A DNA stretch of 64,000 nucleotides from Pseudomonas silesiensis (GCF_001661075.1 NZ_CP014870.1:4112501-4176500); one strand, 5' to 3'; shown: positions 28,109-37,392, counted from the first letter of the stretch. Numbers and translations: made by a program. Notes: generated by a model from the sequence alone, not told the origin.

Positions 28109-30364
28109 ATGTACAGCCCAATCTCCCTGTGTTCACAAAACCCCGTTCCGCCCCGCGCGCAGCTGGCTGTGCGCCCCTTGGCCCTGGCAGTGCACATGCT
28201 TGCTGCCGGTATCGCCTTCGCTGCGCCATGGGTGCAGGCGGCGGAAAAGACTGAACAGACAGAGACAGGGAGTTCTCTGACCTTGGCCCCTATCGCTGTC
28301 ACGGAGACGGCCGTGCGCGAGCGCAGTGCGGTCACTGAAGACACAAACTCGTACACGACCGCTGCTGCACGCACGGCCACGCCATTGAGCATGTCCCTGC
28401 GGGAGACGCCGCAGTCGGTCAGCGTCGTCACCCAGCAGCGCATCCAGGACCAGGACCTGCATACGATCCTCGACGTGGTCAACAATGCCACCGGTGTCTC
28501 GGTCAACCGCTACGAGACCAGCCGGGCGCAGTTCAACGCCCGGGGCTTCGAACTCAACTCGCTGATGATCGATGGCGTGCCCACCCTCTACGAACAGCCC
28601 TGGAGTTCGGGGGAGATTTTCAGCAGCCTGGCCATGTATGACCGCGTTGAAGTGGTCCGTGGCGCCAACGGCTTGATGACCGGCGCCGGCGACCCTTCCG
28701 CGTCCATCAACATGGTGCGCAAGCGCGCCAGCAGTACCGACCTGAAGGGTTCGCTGGAACTGAGCGCCGGCTCATGGGACACCTATGGCGTCGAAGCTGA
28801 CGTCGCCAGCAAACTGAACGAGGAAGGCACCATTCGCGGGCGCCTGGTCGCGGAGAGCAACGAGGGCGACACCTGGATCGACATGAACTCGAACAAGCGC
28901 CAGACCGTCTACGGCACCATGGACATCGACCTGACGCCCGACACCACGCTCTGGTTCGGCTTGAGCCGGCAAGAAAGCAACGCCGACTCGCCGATGTGGG
29001 GCGGCCTGCCCGTCTGGTACGCAGACGGCGGCCGCACCAACTGGAGCCGCTCGAAGTCGACCTCCGCCAAGTGGAGCAAGTGGGACACCACCTACGAGAC
29101 CTACTTCGTCAACCTCGATCACACCTTTGCCAACGACTGGCAAGTCAACCTCAGCTACAACCGTGGCGAGCGCACCGGCGACTCGTCCCTGCTGTACCTG
29201 TCCGGCAATCCCGGCCGTAACGGCAGCTCCGGCATGTTTTCGTTCCCGGCGACCTACAAGACCGAGACCACCCAGGACGACTACGCCATCCGCTTCAATG
29301 GCCCGTTCAAGCTGTTGGGCCGTGAGCACGATCTGGCCTTCGGTTACGTGGACAGCAAGCAGAAGTTCGACGCCGATTCACTCGACGCGCAAACAGGCTT
29401 CGACGGCGTTGCCGATTTCGATGCCTACAACGGCAATTTCGCCGAGCCGGTATGGGGCCCGCGGACCGACTACGGCTACAGCGAGACCCGGCAGAAAGGC
29501 CTCTATGCCGCCACCCGCCTGAACGTGACCGACGATTTGAAAGTGATTCTCGGCGCCCGTGAAAGCTGGTACGAGAAGACCAGTGATGACGTGTTCTCGG
29601 AAGTGAGCAAGGTCGATGTCGACCATGAGCTGACGCCTTATGCAGGCATCGTCTACGACCTCACCGACAACCTCTCGGCCTATGCCAGCTACACGGAAAT
29701 CTTCCTGCCGCAGTCGGTACGCGACAGCAGTGGCCAGACATTGGACCCGATCGTTGGCGAGAGCACGGAACTCGGCCTGAAGGGCGAGTACTTCGACGGC
29801 CGCCTGAACGCCTCCGCCGCCATCTTCCAGATCAAGCAGGATAACCTGGGCCAGAACACCGGCCAGCTGATCGACCCTTCGAACCCGGTCGGCGGCTTCG
29901 CCTACGAGGCCAGTGAAGGCGCCACCAGCAAGGGCTTCGAGCTGGAAGTGTCCGGCGAACTCGCGACCAACTGGAACGCCTCGGTGGGTTACACCCAGTT
30001 CACGGCCGAAGATGCCAACGGCGACGACGTCAACACGCTGTACCCGACCAAGTTGCTGCGCACCTTCACCACCTACCGCCTGCCAGGCGCTTTCAACAAG
30101 CTGACCATCGGCGGCGGCGTCAACTGGCAGGACTCGATCTACACCTACGCCACCAACCCGGCAGGCAACTCCGAGAAAATCCAGCAGGACGCCTACGCCC
30201 TGGTCAACCTGATGGCCCGCTACGAAATCACCGAAAACCTCTCGGCCCAGGTGAATGCCGACAACGTCACCGACCAGAAGTACTTCGACATCTTCGACGC
30301 CTACGGCGCCCTGACCTACGGCGCACCGCGCAGCATTACGGCTTCGGCGAAGTACCGCTTCTAA
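28109..30364 (+). CDS. TonB-dependent siderophore receptor, FhuE/FpvA type
   Basis: A 751-residue complete receptor. The signal region ends near AAPWVQAAEK. A TonB-box-like segment (LTLAPIAVTET, about residues 58-68) follows. The plug starts at SLRETPQSVSVVTQQRIQDQ (about 96) and includes FNARGFELNSLMIDGVP and VEVVRGANGLMTGAGDPSAS. The barrel runs to the terminal Phe (SAKYRF). There is no N-terminal signalling domain, so it should not signal to an ECF sigma factor, unlike FpvA. The ligand is probably a hydroxamate or pyoverdine-type ferric siderophore. It is preceded by a Fur box and followed by an intrinsic terminator. Confidence 0.92.
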   Translation: MYSPISLCSQNPVPPRAQLAVRPLALAVHMLAAGIAFAAPWVQAAEKTEQTETGSSLTLAPIAVTETAVRERSAVTEDTNSYTTAAARTATPLSMSLRETPQSVSVVTQQRIQDQDLHTILDVVNNATGVSVNRYETSRAQFNARGFELNSLMIDGVPTLYEQPWSSGEIFSSLAMYDRVEVVRGANGLMTGAGDPSASINMVRKRASSTDLKGSLELSAGSWDTYGVEADVASKLNEEGTIRGRLVAESNEGDTWIDMNSNKRQTVYGTMDIDLTPDTTLWFGLSRQESNADSPMWGGLPVWYADGGRTNWSRSKSTSAKWSKWDTTYETYFVNLDHTFANDWQVNLSYNRGERTGDSSLLYLSGNPGRNGSSGMFSFPATYKTETTQDDYAIRFNGPFKLLGREHDLAFGYVDSKQKFDADSLDAQTGFDGVADFDAYNGNFAEPVWGPRTDYGYSETRQKGLYAATRLNVTDDLKVILGARESWYEKTSDDVFSEVSKVDVDHELTPYAGIVYDLTDNLSAYASYTEIFLPQSVRDSSGQTLDPIVGESTELGLKGEYFDGRLNASAAIFQIKQDNLGQNTGQLIDPSNPVGGFAYEASEGATSKGFELEVSGELATNWNASVGYTQFTAEDANGDDVNTLYPTKLLRTFTTYRLPGAFNKLTIGGGVNWQDSIYTYATNPAGNSEKIQQDAYALVNLMARYEITENLSAQVNADNVTDQKYFDIFDAYGALTYGAPRSITASAKYRF

Positions 30365-30424
30365 GGTACCCGGTCGGGTGGCGCCATTCCCCGCTACCCG
30401 AGATGAACGCAACGAAGAAAAACC

Positions 30425-30456
30425 CAACACCGGCCTGGCGCCGGTGTTGTGCTTTT
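30425..30456 (+). terminator. Terminator after siderophore receptor
   Basis: CAACACCGGC, a 5-base loop and GCCGGTGTTG form a perfect 10-bp stem, followed by TGCTTTT. Confidence 0.8.
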
Positions 30457-30495
30457 CCAGTGAACACAAAATCACGAAACGAGACCAATCCCCTG

Positions 30496-30550
30496 TAGGA
30501 GCCCGGCTTGCCGGCGAAGGCGTCATCACAGCCACCGCAAGCCTCAAGGC
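30496..30550. repeat. REP-type intergenic repeat
   Basis: TGTAGGAGCCCGGCTTGC, then CGGCGAAGGCGTC and GCAAGCCTCAAGGCC: a typical Pseudomonas intergenic repeat. It is the inverted counterpart of the copy at 13630-13680. Confidence 0.65.
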
Positions 30551-30689
30551 CGCCTTCTGCTTTTGCAGCACACCGACAACCGAAATCCGCGCGGACAAGA
30601 CAGAATCAAATGACATGTAATAGAATAACATTTCATCAGCTATCGGCTATCCACCGACAGCGCTATCCACCCCCTGCCTGCGACTCTCG

Positions 30690-31862
30690 ATGACCCACTT
30701 CACTCAAATCCCCACCACCACAAGCGTCAGCCAACGCCTGATGTCCATCGATGCCCTCCGGGGACTGGTCATCATCTTCATGCTGCTGGACCACGTGCGC
30801 GAAACCTTCTTCCTGCACCGTCAAGTCGCCGACCCAATGGCCATCGACACCACCGACCCGACGCTATTCTTCAGCCGAACCCTCGCCCATCTATGTGCGC
30901 CGGTATTCGTTCTGCTCACCGGCCTGTCCGCTTACCTGTACGGCGAAAAGCACCAGGGCAGGCACGATGTCTCGATCTTCCTGTTCAAGCGTGGCCTGTT
31001 CCTGGTGCTGCTGGAGTTCACCCTGGTGAATTTCGCCTGGACATTCCAGCTCCCGCCCACCGTGATCTACCTGCAGGTGATCTGGGCGATAGGCGTCAGC
31101 ATGATTGCCCTCGCCGCACTGGTCTGGCTACCTCGGCCAATCCTCTGTGTCCTGGGACTGACCATCATCGCCGGGCACAACCTGCTCGATCCCCTGCACT
31201 TCCCGGTCGGCTCGGCGATGCACATTCCTTGGGCGATCCTGCATGATCGCGGCTGGCTCGAATTCTCGGACAGCCTGCGCCTGCGCAGCTCCTACCCGGT
31301 ACTGCCGTGGATCGGCGTGATCGCCCTGGGTTACTGCATCGGCCCCTGGTTTTCTCGCTCAGCCTCCACCCCCGTGCGTCAGCGCTATCTGTTGCTGGCA
31401 GGCGCCGGCGCATTGATCGGCTTCGTCGCACTGCGCCTGGTCAACGGTTATGGCGAGGCGCATTGGCTGGCCTATGAAAGCACCCTGCAAACCGTCATGA
31501 GCTTCTTCAACATCACCAAATACCCCCCTTCCCTGCTCTTCCTGTCGCTGACGCTGGGGGTCGGTTTGCTCTTGCTTCTTGCCTTCGAACGGGCTCAGCA
31601 ACGCAGGTGGATCAGCACCCTCGCGGTATTTGGCGCGGCGCCGATGTTCTTCTACCTGCTCCACCTGTACGTACTGAAAGTGATGTACCTGATCAGCGTG
31701 GCAGTGTTCGGCGCGAACCAAGGCAACTACTTCGGCTACGACAGCCTCTGGGCGGTGTGGCTGACGGCGGTGCTGCTGGCTGCAACGCTGTATCTGCCGG
31801 TGCGCTGGTTCGCCGCACTGAAGGCGCGCCGTCGCGATATGGGCTGGCTTAAATACTTTTAA
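30690..31862 (+). CDS. DUF1624 (HGSNAT-like) membrane protein
   Basis: A 390-residue protein with ten or so membrane helices. The N-terminus RLMSIDALRGLVIIFMLLDH with the following HLCAPVFVLLTGLSAYL is the hallmark of the DUF1624/heparan-alpha-glucosaminide acetyltransferase-like family, which includes membrane acyltransferases. A conserved His follows the Asp of SIDALRG by about 16 residues. The function here is not known. The gene stands alone and converges with trkH, with a short hairpin between them. Confidence 0.82.
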   Translation: MTHFTQIPTTTSVSQRLMSIDALRGLVIIFMLLDHVRETFFLHRQVADPMAIDTTDPTLFFSRTLAHLCAPVFVLLTGLSAYLYGEKHQGRHDVSIFLFKRGLFLVLLEFTLVNFAWTFQLPPTVIYLQVIWAIGVSMIALAALVWLPRPILCVLGLTIIAGHNLLDPLHFPVGSAMHIPWAILHDRGWLEFSDSLRLRSSYPVLPWIGVIALGYCIGPWFSRSASTPVRQRYLLLAGAGALIGFVALRLVNGYGEAHWLAYESTLQTVMSFFNITKYPPSLLFLSLTLGVGLLLLLAFERAQQRRWISTLAVFGAAPMFFYLLHLYVLKVMYLISVAVFGANQGNYFGYDSLWAVWLTAVLLAATLYLPVRWFAALKARRRDMGWLKYF

Positions 31863-31888
31863 CGGGACACGGTGGCAGGGGCGCGCGC

Positions 31889-31905
31889 TGGCAAGGCGCT
31901 TGCCA
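31889..31905. terminator. Hairpin between convergent genes
   Basis: TGGCAAG-GCG-CTTGCCA is a perfect 7-bp palindrome with a 3-base loop, 27 bp past the DUF1624 stop. A pyrimidine-rich tract (ACACCTTCTTTCTCT) follows on the plus strand. Confidence 0.45.
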
Positions 31906-32025
31906 ACACCTTCTTTCTCTGACGCTGACCGAGCAGCTGTCGGCCGCCCGCTGCACAGCCCCGGTCGATTGCTGCCCTTCGCAACAGGCAGGAATCGACC
32001 AACAGCGGCACCCCGACAAGGTGGG

Positions 32026-33480
32026 TCAATATCTCCAGAAAACCGGAGTTACCAGTACCAACACCGTCAGGATTTCCAGCCGTCCCAGAAGCATTCCCAC
32101 GGTCAGTAGCCATTTGGCGGCATCCGGTAACGATGAGAAATTACCGGCCGGCCCAATGATCGTGCCAAGCCCTGGCCCGACGTTACACACCGCAGTAGCT
32201 GCGCCGCTCAATGCTGTTGTCCAATCAAGTCCAATGAGCGCCAAGCCCAAGGCGATGGCAGCAATAGTGATGGTGAAGAAAAACGAGAAGGTCAACAGCG
32301 AGCGCAAGATCTCCTCGTCGATGGGATGACCGTTGTACTTCTTCTGAATCACGGCTCGAGGATGGATCAACTGCTTCAAGCTACTGACCAGTAAGGCGCC
32401 AGCAACCTGAAAACGGAAAATTTTAAGACCGCCTGCAGTGGAGCCTGAACATCCGCCGACAAAGGTCAGATAGAAAAACAGCAAGACAGCGAAGCTGCCC
32501 CATAACGTGTAGTCGCCAACCGCAATTCCGGTGGTCGTGACGACCGAGGTCACATTGACCGCCACGATACGAAACGCATCCCACCATCCGTAATCGCTGT
32601 GAAAACAAAGCCAGGTTCCCACAGCCAGCGATGTGACGAGCAAGAAGCCGATAAATCCGCGTACCTGGTGATCCTTGATCAGCGCACGCCAATCGCCCCG
32701 CAATGACGCGACGTACAAGGTGAATGGCAGGCTGCCCAGAATCATGATAACCACTGCCACCCAGTGAATCGCCGGTTGCGTCCAATGCCCAAGTGAGGCA
32801 TCCGACGTTGAGAACCCCCCGGTAGAGATCAACGACATGGCGTGGTTGACCGCTTCAAATGGCGTCATCCCAACGAGCCAGAGCGCCAGGGCGCCGATGC
32901 CAGTAAGCCCCAGATAGAGCAAAAGAATGTACTTGGCTGCCACATGGGAACGCGGTGTCACTTTCTCCGACCAATCCGAGGACTCTGTCTGGAACAGACG
33001 CATGCCGCCTACTCGCAACAGCGGGAGGATTGCCACAGCCATGCCGATAAAACCGATGCCTCCCAACCAATGCAGCATGGAGCGCCATATCAACAAGCCC
33101 GGCGATGCGCTATCCAGACCGGTGAGTACCGTCGAGCCCGTGGTTGTGATGCCAGACATCGTTTCAAAGAATGCGTCGGTGTAGCTGATATCGCTGATAA
33201 ACACCATTGGCAACGCTGCAAATATGCACACAACTACCCAGCTTGCGGTCGTCAGCAGGTACATATCCCTGGGACGAAGCTGGCCAGTATCCGGGCGCCC
33301 CCGCACGATCAACAGGAGGCCACAGACGACGGTGATCAAACTCGACCAGAGAAATGCCGACAGATCGTCGCTACGCCCATAGACCACCAGTGTGATCATG
33401 GGAATGGCCATGCTTAGGGCCAGCGTGATCAGAAAAATGCCTAAGATGAAGCCGATAAGCCGAATTGCTGAGAAGGACAT
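32026..33480 (-). CDS. trkH: Trk/Ktr-type potassium uptake protein TrkH
   Basis: A 484-residue membrane protein from ATG 33480, matching the usual TrkH length; an upstream in-frame extension is less likely. It shows the repeated M1-P-M2 organisation with filter-region glycines in FFETMSGITTTGSTVLTGLD, NHAMSLISTGGFSTSDAS, NVTSVVTTTGIAVGDY and AAVCNVGPGLGTIIGPAG. It forms the potassium-conducting subunit in the inner membrane and normally works with cytosolic TrkA, which is not in the window. It diverges from an orphan histidine kinase gene. Confidence 0.9.
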   Translation of the reverse strand: MSFSAIRLIGFILGIFLITLALSMAIPMITLVVYGRSDDLSAFLWSSLITVVCGLLLIVRGRPDTGQLRPRDMYLLTTASWVVVCIFAALPMVFISDISYTDAFFETMSGITTTGSTVLTGLDSASPGLLIWRSMLHWLGGIGFIGMAVAILPLLRVGGMRLFQTESSDWSEKVTPRSHVAAKYILLLYLGLTGIGALALWLVGMTPFEAVNHAMSLISTGGFSTSDASLGHWTQPAIHWVAVVIMILGSLPFTLYVASLRGDWRALIKDHQVRGFIGFLLVTSLAVGTWLCFHSDYGWWDAFRIVAVNVTSVVTTTGIAVGDYTLWGSFAVLLFFYLTFVGGCSGSTAGGLKIFRFQVAGALLVSSLKQLIHPRAVIQKKYNGHPIDEEILRSLLTFSFFFTITIAAIALGLALIGLDWTTALSGAATAVCNVGPGLGTIIGPAGNFSSLPDAAKWLLTVGMLLGRLEILTVLVLVTPVFWRY

Positions 33481-33754
33481 AACAGGTGCGTTCCAAATAA
33501 CCACCGCGCAGTATCGGATGCCCAACCTGAAAGCCCCGTAAATTTTGCGTAAAACTTTTACGAGCAATCGGTCGGGCTGCGCGCGTCAACAGGTTCCACC
33601 GCCTCAAGCGCCACGTTGCATGACTATTGGCTACCTTAGTCAGAAGTGCCATTGACCTGAATTCCTGGCATAGAGAATGCTGATAACTCATCTAGGCTGT
33701 GTTGAGAGATTCAGCTGCTACATATGGATAGCAAGCACATCAAAGGATATTTTC

Positions 33755-35224
33755 ATGCATGCACTATCAGCATTGTTTAAGCGTTTGCATCAGGAAGCGG
33801 CTGACTCAATAGCGCCGACCAGACAACCCAACCTCCTGCGGTGGTTTTCAATCATCAGCTTCATCCTTATCAGTGCGATAGCTCTTGGGTTGGGTTCAGT
33901 GTCGACGCGTTTTCTAGTCACCGAAAGCCTGGAGCGCGACGCCCTGTTGTCAGCGCAGTTTATCCAGACCATCGCCATCGGCGAGATACGGCACCACGGG
34001 TTGGCCGGGATGCGGATGGGCGATGTTCTGGCAGCCACCCAATATGGAATGCTGTCGGAAGAAATGTCGCAGAACAGGCAACGTGCACGCTCCGAATTCC
34101 TCGACCACCTTTCGCACCTTCCTGACTCACTCCTGATTAGCATCTACTCCCCTCTTCGGACAGTGATGTGGTCGACCAATCCGCAGCTTATTGGACAAGT
34201 ATTTCCGAACGATGAGGCGCTTGAAGCCGCATTCAGCTCAAAAGACCGGGTTTCTACCAAATACAGCAATGCTGATGAGATCCGTCCAGAACAGCAATTT
34301 TTGCATCCTCCCAAAATGTTCTTCATCGAAAGCTACATTCCCCTGGTAGATGACCTGGGCAATACCCTGGCGGTGGTTGAAATTTACAAGGAGCCAGTCG
34401 ATCTGATCGAGCGCCTCAATCGTGGCCACTGGATAATCTGGCTGTCTACGGCAGTGGGCGGTCTACTCCTTTACTTCGGGCTGTATTGGATTGTCCGACG
34501 GGCATCGATCCAGCTGGCCTCACAGGAAGCGCAACTCGTCGCCAACAAGACCTACGTGGGTCTGGTCGAGATGTCCACGGCGGTCGCTCATAGTCTGCGC
34601 AACCCTCTTGCCTGCATCCGCTCGAGCGCAGAATTGGCGAACGACATGAACGGTCAACCCGCGAAAAAGAACATCGACGATATTGTCAGTCAGGTCGATC
34701 GGATGTCGCAGTGGGTGCATGAATTGCTGCTGTGCTTGCGACCGATCCGTGGAGAGGCAGAACTGGTGGAACCGATGGCGGTGGTACACGCCACACTGAG
34801 CAGTTTCAACGCGCAATTGACTCAATCAAGAATCCAGGTCGAATTCAAAAATGAGCCCGCCCCCAAGATAATCAGTAATCCGCTTTTACTTACTCAGATT
34901 CTCAATAGCGTCATTGCCAATGCCATAGAGGCGATGCCGGGAGGGGGAAAATTAACCATCCTGGCCAGTGTGGATGAAGTCGACCAATGGCTGCATCTGA
35001 CCATTGGTGATACCGGGGAAGGAACGTCACGACAGCAAGAAATCATGGCGTTCAAATCCTTCTACACCACCAGGCAAGGCAGGCTGGGTATTGGGCTGAT
35101 CATGGTGAAGCAGATTATGGAAAGTTTTGGTGGAGAAGCCAGTCTGACCAGCCACGAACAACAGGGAACATCTGTGCACTTGAGTTTCAGGGTTGTGGAA
35201 AGAAGGGGCAGCGCGCTGAGCTAA
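33755..35224 (+). CDS. Orphan membrane sensor histidine kinase
   Basis: A 489-residue kinase from ATG 33755 (AAAGGATATTTTC upstream). Residues 30-55 are a membrane helix (FSIISFILISAIALGLG). An extracytoplasmic sensor of about 200 residues follows, then a second helix (WIIWLSTAVGGLLLYFGLYW). The dimerisation box contains the phospho-acceptor His in MSTAVAHSLRNPLACIRSS. The ATPase domain has the N box ILNSVIANAIEAMP, G1 IGDTGEGT and G2 RLGIGLIMVKQI. No response regulator is adjacent. It diverges from trkH across about 275 bp, so a link to potassium or osmotic state is possible but only inferred. Confidence 0.87.
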   Translation: MHALSALFKRLHQEAADSIAPTRQPNLLRWFSIISFILISAIALGLGSVSTRFLVTESLERDALLSAQFIQTIAIGEIRHHGLAGMRMGDVLAATQYGMLSEEMSQNRQRARSEFLDHLSHLPDSLLISIYSPLRTVMWSTNPQLIGQVFPNDEALEAAFSSKDRVSTKYSNADEIRPEQQFLHPPKMFFIESYIPLVDDLGNTLAVVEIYKEPVDLIERLNRGHWIIWLSTAVGGLLLYFGLYWIVRRASIQLASQEAQLVANKTYVGLVEMSTAVAHSLRNPLACIRSSAELANDMNGQPAKKNIDDIVSQVDRMSQWVHELLLCLRPIRGEAELVEPMAVVHATLSSFNAQLTQSRIQVEFKNEPAPKIISNPLLLTQILNSVIANAIEAMPGGGKLTILASVDEVDQWLHLTIGDTGEGTSRQQEIMAFKSFYTTRQGRLGIGLIMVKQIMESFGGEASLTSHEQQGTSVHLSFRVVERRGSALS

Positions 35225-35263
35225 TCCTCGTCTTCACACAACAGCTCTGTAGATCGGAACAGA

Positions 35264-35363
35264 GAATACGGGTGATGGTGGTACCTCGGTGACTGTTTGC
35301 ACGGACAAGGCCGGCAGCGATGCGAGCTTGAAAGTCGCACGTGAGTGGATTCAGCAGACCTGA
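35264..35363 (+). pseudogene. Fragment of the 96-residue ABM-like gene
   Basis: 91 bp (35264-35354) match the reverse complement of 51863-51953 with a single mismatch. They encode NTGDGGTSVTVCTDKAG and the following SDASLKVAREWIQ, then run out of homology and stop at TGA 35361. There is no start codon or 5' half. It is a relic of a recent duplication of the gene at 51791-52081, now inserted behind the histidine kinase. Confidence 0.88.
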
Positions 35364-35427
35364 ACTTTACGTAGGCACGCTTAAGGAAAGCCCGAAGCTC
35401 GACTGCGGGTTTGCGCAAGGCTGCTTA

Positions 35428-35742
35428 CTCGACAGTGACGAGCCCGACTGGGGTAACGTCAGCGCCAGGAACGATGACGACGGCAGACCGCCGGCTACTT
35501 TTCGACTCGCCTGAGCCTCACGGATGACCTGTCCCTGCTGCTAGGCTCTCGTCTCACGGACTGCCGCCTGACCGGTAGCAACGACTCCAGGGAGACTGGA
35601 AAACTCATCCCTTACGCCGGCCTGGTGTACGACCTCGACGAACACTTCTCGGCCGTCGGCATCCAAAAACCAAAGGCTATGAAGCCGAAATCTCCGGCGA
35701 ACTGGCACCGGGCTGGCAAGTTCAAGCGGGCTTTGATTTGCA
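35428..35742 (+). pseudogene. Decayed TonB-dependent siderophore receptor remnant
   Basis: Translated pieces in shifting frames read as the mid-barrel of a receptor like the one at 28109. First comes DSDEPDWGNVSARNDDDGR. After a frameshift near 35484 comes QTAGYFSTRLSLTDDLSLLL, and later LIPYAGLVYDLDEHFSA. After a gap where roughly 100 codons are missing, near 35665, comes KGYEAEISGELAPGWQVQAG in another frame. The matching stretches of the intact receptor are TRLNVTDDLKVILGAR, LTPYAGIVYDLTDNLSA and SKGFELEVSGELATNWNASV. It is clearly non-functional. Confidence 0.85.
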
Positions 35743-35853
35743 AATAGCGCAGCAGATAACTCATTCCCGTGGCGCGGTCGTCCCCCTTCAATCTTTAACT
35801 GAGACCACGAAACCTGCACAATTGCCGGCTTTTTCTCGACAGGAAGTCCGACC

Positions 35854-36390
35854 ATGCAACGGATCGTCATTCTCGGCAACGCCGGTAGCGGCAAATCCAC
35901 CCTCGCCCGCGCCCTCGGCAGGCGCCTAGGCCTGCCCGTGGTGCATCTGGACACATTGTTCTGGGAGCCCGGTTGGGTCGAACCGGACGCTGAGCAATTC
36001 CGTGCGCGGGTCAGTGAAGCGATTGCACCGGATGCGTGGGTTTGTGAAGGTAACTATGCGCGGCGTACATTTGATCTTCGCTTGCCCCGTGCTGACTTGA
36101 TTATCTGGCTCGATACGCCTCGGCTGACCTGTTTAAGACGGGTGATCGTACGTAGCGTGATGAACCGCCCTCGTGCTGATCTGGCAGCAGGTTGTACGGA
36201 GAAGCTGGATCGGGAGTTTTTGACGTTTCTGAATTTTGTGTGGAGTTTTGATCGTGGTTATCGTCCGGGTATTGAGGCGGTGCGGTTGGCTGTAGGGCCG
36301 CAGATTCGTACGGTGCATTTGTGTGGTGCCCGGCAGATTGCTGCGTTTCTTGATGGTCTGCCTGCGACAGCTGAAACCTGTCTTGAATAG
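35854..36390 (+). CDS. P-loop nucleotide kinase-like protein (FlaR/topology-modulation type)
   Basis: A 178-residue protein with Walker A ILGNAGSGKSTLARAL at the N-terminus. An acceptor-site region follows (VVHLDTLFWEPGWVEPD), then WVCEGNYARRTFDLRLPRAD and LIIWLDTPRL. This pattern is that of the adenylate-kinase-like proteins annotated as DNA topology modulation protein FlaR. The true substrate of the family is unclear. The 3' third is more AT-rich than the 5' part. Confidence 0.8.
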   Translation: MQRIVILGNAGSGKSTLARALGRRLGLPVVHLDTLFWEPGWVEPDAEQFRARVSEAIAPDAWVCEGNYARRTFDLRLPRADLIIWLDTPRLTCLRRVIVRSVMNRPRADLAAGCTEKLDREFLTFLNFVWSFDRGYRPGIEAVRLAVGPQIRTVHLCGARQIAAFLDGLPATAETCLE

Positions 36391-36649
36391 ACTGAGAGCA
36401 GTACTCGCAACCTACGGTTATTTGGAGACGGCAATCCTCGTACGCGATGGGGGACGAGCAACATCGGCCTTCAGCAAGAACGTCCGGTGCAGATCGGAGC
36501 TCAACGGCCTTCGCCAGCGCCAGACGATAATCTTCAACGTAAGTCATCGCTGGAGTGGAATTAGCGACCCGTATCAGTTCGGGCAGTGCTGACTCTAGTT
36601 TCTTAAGCTGACTCAATCTGTCCGCGTTCGTGTAACGGTATTCACCCAT
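36101..36649 (-). CDS. Hypothetical protein, 3' part overlapping the FlaR-like gene
   Basis: An open frame of 182 codons starts at ATG 36649 with a good ribosome-binding site (AGGGAATCACA). The first ~75 residues (MGEYRYTNADRLSQLKKLES onward, with a CRLQITVGCEYCSQ stretch) look protein-like. The remainder runs antisense through the FlaR-like gene and becomes low-complexity. I think the 5' part is a real gene whose original 3' end was lost by rearrangement. No family recognised. Confidence 0.4.
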   Translation of the reverse strand: MGEYRYTNADRLSQLKKLESALPELIRVANSTPAMTYVEDYRLALAKAVELRSAPDVLAEGRCCSSPIAYEDCRLQITVGCEYCSQSIQDRFQLSQADHQETQQSAGHHTNAPYESAALQPTAPPQYPDDNHDQNSTQNSETSKTPDPASPYNLLPDQHEGGSSRYVRSPVLNRSAEAYRAR

Positions 36650-36774
36650 TGTGATTCCCTACAATCTGTTGGGTAGCTGCACCAAGATGCTCTCTTGAAC
36701 CTGCGCAACCACCTATAATTTCCTTGGAAATCATCGCAAGGGTTTTCGGGCTGGATAGATACTCAATCGTAGAC

Positions 36775-37392
36775 TTATTGAACCAGCTGCCGGATCCCTA
36801 GAGACAAAATCAAACCACCGCATAATCGATCAATAGCTTTTTTCCTCCTTCGATACGCTGAAGCGATCTCAGGTTGCGAAAGAGCGATTGCGACCACCCC
36901 ATACCAAGTCATCGAAACCACCACTACGACTGCCAGCATCGACAAAAACGTGCTTGGTGAAACGTGGGTGGGGGCTGCCGCTGAGAAAATAGCGGCATAG
37001 AAGGCCATGGATTTAGGGTTGCCAATGTTCGTAACGACCCCCTGAATGAATGACTGTCGAAAGTTTCCGACGACAGCATTATTGCAGGGGGCAAACGCGC
37101 TCTTCCCGGCCTTGAGCAGCAGTCGGAATCCAAACCACATCAGATAGGCAGCCCCCAGAACTTTTACGATCAGCGCCGCCCAAGGGAACGCAGCAAATAC
37201 AACGCCGATACCTGCGATTGCACAGGTGGCCCAGAACAAATTGACTAATACGATGCCTGCTACCAAGGCCAAAGCTTCTGACCGCGTAGCAGCTACCGCT
37301 TTGTGGACTACTGCAACGAAATTTGGCCCTGGAATAACGACACCGGCCAGGTAAACCAAAAAGACTGTCAAAACGGCGGAACCATCGATCAT
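36775..37392 (-). CDS. LysE/RhtB-family exporter
   Basis: About 205 residues with five or six membrane helices. The start at 37392 has AAAGGA six bases upstream; longer in-frame starts exist. The family signature is near the N-terminus: VVIPGPNFVAVVHKAVAATR followed by ALALVAGIVLVNLFW. The NIGNPKSMAFYAAIFSAA stretch is also typical. Members export amino acids or related small molecules from the cytoplasm. The substrate is unknown, and no regulator is adjacent. Confidence 0.87.
   Translation of the reverse strand: MIDGSAVLTVFLVYLAGVVIPGPNFVAVVHKAVAATRSEALALVAGIVLVNLFWATCAIAGIGVVFAAFPWAALIVKVLGAAYLMWFGFRLLLKAGKSAFAPCNNAVVGNFRQSFIQGVVTNIGNPKSMAFYAAIFSAAAPTHVSPSTFLSMLAVVVVVSMTWYGVVAIALSQPEIASAYRRRKKAIDRLCGGLILSLGIRQLVQ

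Noticed and set aside
33481..33567. N-terminal extension of TrkH
   Set aside because: The 29 extra residues are basic and not membrane-like, while the start at 33480 gives the standard 484-residue length.
35418..35435. An 18-bp exact match to 63556-63573 at the pobA 3' end
   Set aside because: One half of it lies in the TonB receptor relic, homology does not extend on either side, and a match of this length can occur by chance or shared codon use.
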